This document shows, piece by piece, positions 60,505-64,000 of a stretch of 64,000 nt of DNA. Within the stretch, counting starts at the first letter, position 1; every line of letters begins with the position of its first letter. Location: assembly GCA_005784505.1 (NCBI GenBank), contig VCAZ01000021.1, positions 1,792,808 through 1,856,807 on the forward strand, given 5' to 3'. Source of the DNA: Bagarius yarrelli. Taxonomy: Eukaryota; Chordata; Actinopteri; Siluriformes; Sisoridae. The position numbers and the translations under genes are program-made. A model generated the notes under the pieces. It searched no databases, was not told the DNA's origin, and saw only the letters and a list, made by a program, of their open reading frames with translations.

Positions 60505-62480
60505 TAGGTTTATCTGATGCACATCATCTGTGACAGTTGCGAAGTGCACTGTTAACCATGTTTGCCATGGGGAAGAGCTGTTAAAGTTTGGATGTTGAAA
60601 GGAAATTGTATTTTCTGCATGTTCAATATGACAGACAGTATCTATGGAAATGAATGTGATGGTGAGTGTCCTTAAAATCACTTTTCTCCTGTATATGAGA
60701 AAGAGATAGGGGGGGAAAAAGGGGCTGTGTGGAGAGGTGAATGGGAGGATGAAGATAGACAGAACACTGGTCCTAAGTGGTGCAGCAGAGGCATGACAGC
60801 TTAGATTGATTCATCACCACCTGCACCAAGAATGTCTTGTTGTCTTTCGCACACACGGCAGGCAGATGTTTAAGCTAGACCAGGCGTGTGTGTTTGGAAG
60901 AGCATTAAGTGTGTTAGCCTGCTGCCGTATAAATCACTGCAGCTGATTGAAGTTAAGGCAAAGGAGGAAGCAGAGAGCAGCACTTCTCTGGTAACCTTGC
61001 CCTATAAGCTTAGTGCATAGCTACACACACACAGACACAGACTTAATATCTCCCTGAATGTTTCTTTATGGTTAAGCTCTGTCCCCATCTATCGATATCC
61101 ATGACAGTGAGCGTCTGTACACGGTGCTTCCTCAGTCTCGGCGCACCAGCTGTTACACCATATCACATTATGGAAGGAACAGCACACCCAACTCTGTGAT
61201 GATGATGCCATTAATCAAGCACTGAGAGGACATTAAAAAGGGGGGTATTTAGCAGAAATATCATGGTTGCTTTTGCCTTTCTTTTTACATGGCTGTAATC
61301 AGTGGTTTTGGGGTTCTTTATTATATTTTCTAAAGTAACTAAAGCGATTTTTAATCTTTGGTTGCGGTTTAAGACTGGTTAAGACTACACAATTATTTGT
61401 TACTTCGTTACAGTTACTGTGTCTTAGACTATGTGATTTTGACTGGATAAAATATTGACGTGTTGTGGGTACCAAACCCTCGAGTGCGATGCAGGGTGCT
61501 TTTGTAGCTGCATAAAATAACGTGACGTTTCCTTGCAACAGCTAAAAACAAAGCAGAACTTCGCCCATTAACACTACTTGACATCAAAATGGCAAGGAAA
61601 CTTTCTGAAGGCATTCAGTAACATTCAAAGATGCATTCATATAAAAACTTAATAAATCAATGTATGGGAAACACTTTGTCGCTATTGTGAATGAGGACAT
61701 TTGCTAGCTTACATGCTAATTCAAGTACGCAGGAGGTTGCTGAAGTGCCTCTGCTTTCGATGACACGTCATAAAGGCAAGCATACTGTTGTCATAGTTCC
61801 ATTTTTCTCATTTTATCAGTCCACCTAATAGCAAAGTCAACTCTCTGTTGTGTTTTGTACAAATGAGATTCTATGCTTCTTTTGGTCAATGGAAAATATA
61901 AATTAAACATGCTAGTTGTCCTGTGTTAACATTGTGGAGCGTGGCAAATATGGCAATGGTTGTCGTGCACTATGACACGCCACACAAGATGAAACAAATG
62001 AATCTTGTGCCCATTGTTATTGTCGTACGGATCTCCATGACATCCTAGTTAAAGCAGAAATGGCCAAAATTGATAGTCTAAATGAGGCTTTATACTTGTT
62101 ATAAATGTGTAAAGTAAACACATAAAGACAAAAGATGACCATTTTTAAAAACTTTTTTTGCCTTGCTACAAATTTTCCATTTCCTAAGAGCTCTGAATTC
62201 AAACATATGGGTAAAGTCATGCAAAGATGTTATTTTCAATTTCCTCAAGTGAAGGGCCTTAATCTGAGTGCACTTTAAAGATGCCAGACAAGGAGTTGAA
62301 TGATTCCACTCCAGCGTAAAAGGCAAAAAACAATTCCCCCTCCCTGCTCTGTTTGTGAGACGCGCTCGTTTCAATCTGCAATGAAAATGAGATTTGTCGA
62401 GTTTAGTTATAGTGATTCATTGTAAATGGTTTAGGGAGTGAGAGAAGTGTGCATGGTTTTATGTGGTGGGATCGTGTAGC

Positions 62481-62482
<2 letters not shown>

Positions 62483-62540
<58 letters not shown>

Positions 62541-62546
62541 CGCGCG
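62483..62546. repeat. (TG)25 microsatellite with GA and CG tail
   Basis: TG repeat followed by GAGAGAG and CGCGCGCG. The alternating purine-pyrimidine CG/TG parts are Z-DNA-prone. Confidence 0.97.
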
Positions 62547-63129
62547 CGTGTGCATGTCATGATTAGGGGTCAGACAGGGATATGTGATGAATCCTGTGCC
62601 TGCGGTGGCTCAGATTTATACCACTGGACCGCTACTACATTAAATGCACACTACAACTTGTTTCAGGTTTCCAAAGCCTTCAGAAGGTTAACACTATTTC
62701 CTAGTAGTGAGGTGTTGGCAGCAGTGGATCTGTTTTAAATCAAGTACCCTGTAAAGGGTTTAACTGTTTTGGTGAACAGTCCAGACATTAGAAGTTCATT
62801 TCAGCCTGTTCACTGGAGCAATTCTGAGGGCTAGCGTTTAGAATTGTACAACGTAAACAGTTTCTGTAATTATTGCAGTACTAGTTAAAAATGTAGTACC
62901 CATAATGGATATGAGCCAAATTCCATCTTGCCATTTTCATTTAACTGACAACTTCATAAAGCAGTAGACTTGTTCAATTTTTCTTTTAAAACAGTGACTA
63001 CATTTTGACGTCTGAGGCTGAGATTAATCCGGGGCAAGCTTTGCCCTCAGTGTGTTCTAAAATAGGATTCCTGTTAAAACTGTGTCTAAACATTAACAAA
63101 TGCACTGAATGGATGGGGGAAAAGACTGG

Positions 63130-63595
63130 ATGCCTAAAGAACACACGTGTGGTTCCTCAAATGGACAAACATTTGGGCTTTGCAATGGGAATTATTTTTT
63201 CCACAGGTGCTAAAAGGGCCAAATACTGTTCCAGCAGAATAATGCCCCTGTGCACAAAGCCCTTAATCATCTATTACACACCATAATGTCTATCATGAAG
63301 CTTATGTGCTGGAAGAACTTGAGTGTCCCACAATAGAGCCCCACTGAACACCTTTGGAATAAACTGGAACACTGACTGCACCACAGAACTCCTTACCAAA
63401 CATAAGTTCCTGAACTCAAATACTATTGTAAGTGAATCCCCAAAGCCACGCTTTAAATTTCAGTGGAAAGCTTTTCCAGAGGTGCAGAGTTTTTTTTTTT
63501 ATAGAATTAGGAGTGAGACGAAATCTGGAATAGGATGGTATTAAGACATGGATGTGATGATTAGTCAAATCCTAATACTTTTGTCTATGTATTTG
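63130..63595 (+). pseudogene. Tc1/mariner transposase remnant and right terminal repeat
   Basis: Blocks with Tc1 transposase character appear in order: AATGCCCCTGTGCACAAAGC, CCACTGAACACCTTTGGAAT, AAACTGGAACACTGACTGCA and AATTTCAGTGGAAAGCTTTT. Frames shift between blocks and stops intervene. The element closes with CCTAATACTTTTGTCTATGT, the terminal repeat shared with the copies at 19.1, 38.6 and 41.0 kb. It is not functional. Confidence 0.75.
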
Positions 63596-64000
63596 TATTT
63601 GTATTAATCATGTGTGAACAGTGCATTTCTGTTTGTGGTTAAAGCTAATATTCTTTACTTCAGATTGATGTTGCGTGTTATTCCTCCAGATGAAACCATG
63701 TAGCTACGTGTTAAGTGGCTCGTCAGTTAAGTGCCTGTTTAATGTCTCAGTTTGACTCCCCCTCTTATGCTGTGCTTACCTGCAGAGCCCGTATTTTCTG
63801 CCTCCGCGAGTGAGCTCATCCTGACCCGTCCATTGGGTCTGCGCTTACAGTAAAAGTTGAGCTCAGTGCTCCATCTGCTCCACCTCTCTGCACATAAAGA
63901 GGGATTAAACCTTTTTATTGCCCAGAGGAATTAAATTACTTTTAAAATGTGGTTTTCTATAAATCTCAGCTAAATGAATATTCATTGTGGTGCTGCCCCG

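Larger units (their letters stand above)
58574..64000 (+). other. rnf220 intron leading to the RING exons (runs off the window)
   Basis: No rnf220 exon follows within 5.4 kb. Repeat-free blocks near 59230-59710 and 60220-60420 look like candidate conserved non-coding sequence. Microsatellites lie at 60461-60504 and 62483-62546, and a Tc1 remnant near the end. Confidence 0.8.

Noticed and set aside
58574..64000. RING-domain exon of rnf220
   Set aside because: I looked for sequence encoding the coiled coil and the C-terminal RING cysteines after the last exon and found none; it must lie beyond the window.

Overview
The window is a piece of a ray-finned fish nuclear genome. It is AT-rich and intron-dominated, and crowded with (CA)n, (GA)n and (AT)n microsatellites. 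It also holds remnants of Tc1/mariner elements, a palindromic MITE and tRNA-derived SINEs of the kind common in otophysan fishes; a catfish or characin relative is my best guess, from repeats only. Nothing bacterial, viral or CRISPR-like was seen.

One protein-coding gene is supported: rnf220, an E3 ubiquitin-protein ligase, on the + strand. Ten consecutive internal coding exons lie between 37834 and 58573. Their phases chain without a break: 907 nt, made of a 2-nt split codon, 301 whole codons and 2 nt over. They encode the middle of the protein: a degenerate CPIC...H finger, a Ser/acidic linker, a basic NLS-like stretch, a complete C-x2-C-x13-H-x3-C finger, the highly conserved FEEYEWCGQKRIRATTLLEGGFRG block, an acidic DSDADLDVDGDD tract and the run up to the RING. 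The N-terminal coding exon(s) lie upstream of the window, so bases 1-37833 are read as one very large intron. The C-terminal coiled coil and RING exons lie downstream, so 58574-64000 is also intron.

Two observations go beyond plain annotation. (1) A CpG-containing promoter-like segment at about 47150-47432, with a YY1-type and an M-box/TFE-type motif, precedes an ATG open for 12 codons. That ATG exon ends in a GTAAGG donor and joins in phase 0 to the exon at 47576, which predicts a short N-terminally truncated isoform. (2) The exon at 50956-51077 contains a better internal donor at 51000. Using it would remove exactly 26 codons, the complete UBZ4-like finger, in frame.

Layout: 1-37833 large 5' intron with microsatellites, a foldback element (about 17.0-17.8 kb), a Tc1 fragment (19.1 kb), SINE-like copies (22.7, 26.0, 29.9 kb) and several candidate regulatory blocks. 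37834-58573 is the exon-bearing part, with Tc1/MITE/SINE insertions in its introns (38.6, 41.0, 48.1-48.9, 51.9, 54.6-55.4, 57.8 kb). 58574-64000 is intron with a degraded Tc1 copy (63.1-63.6 kb).
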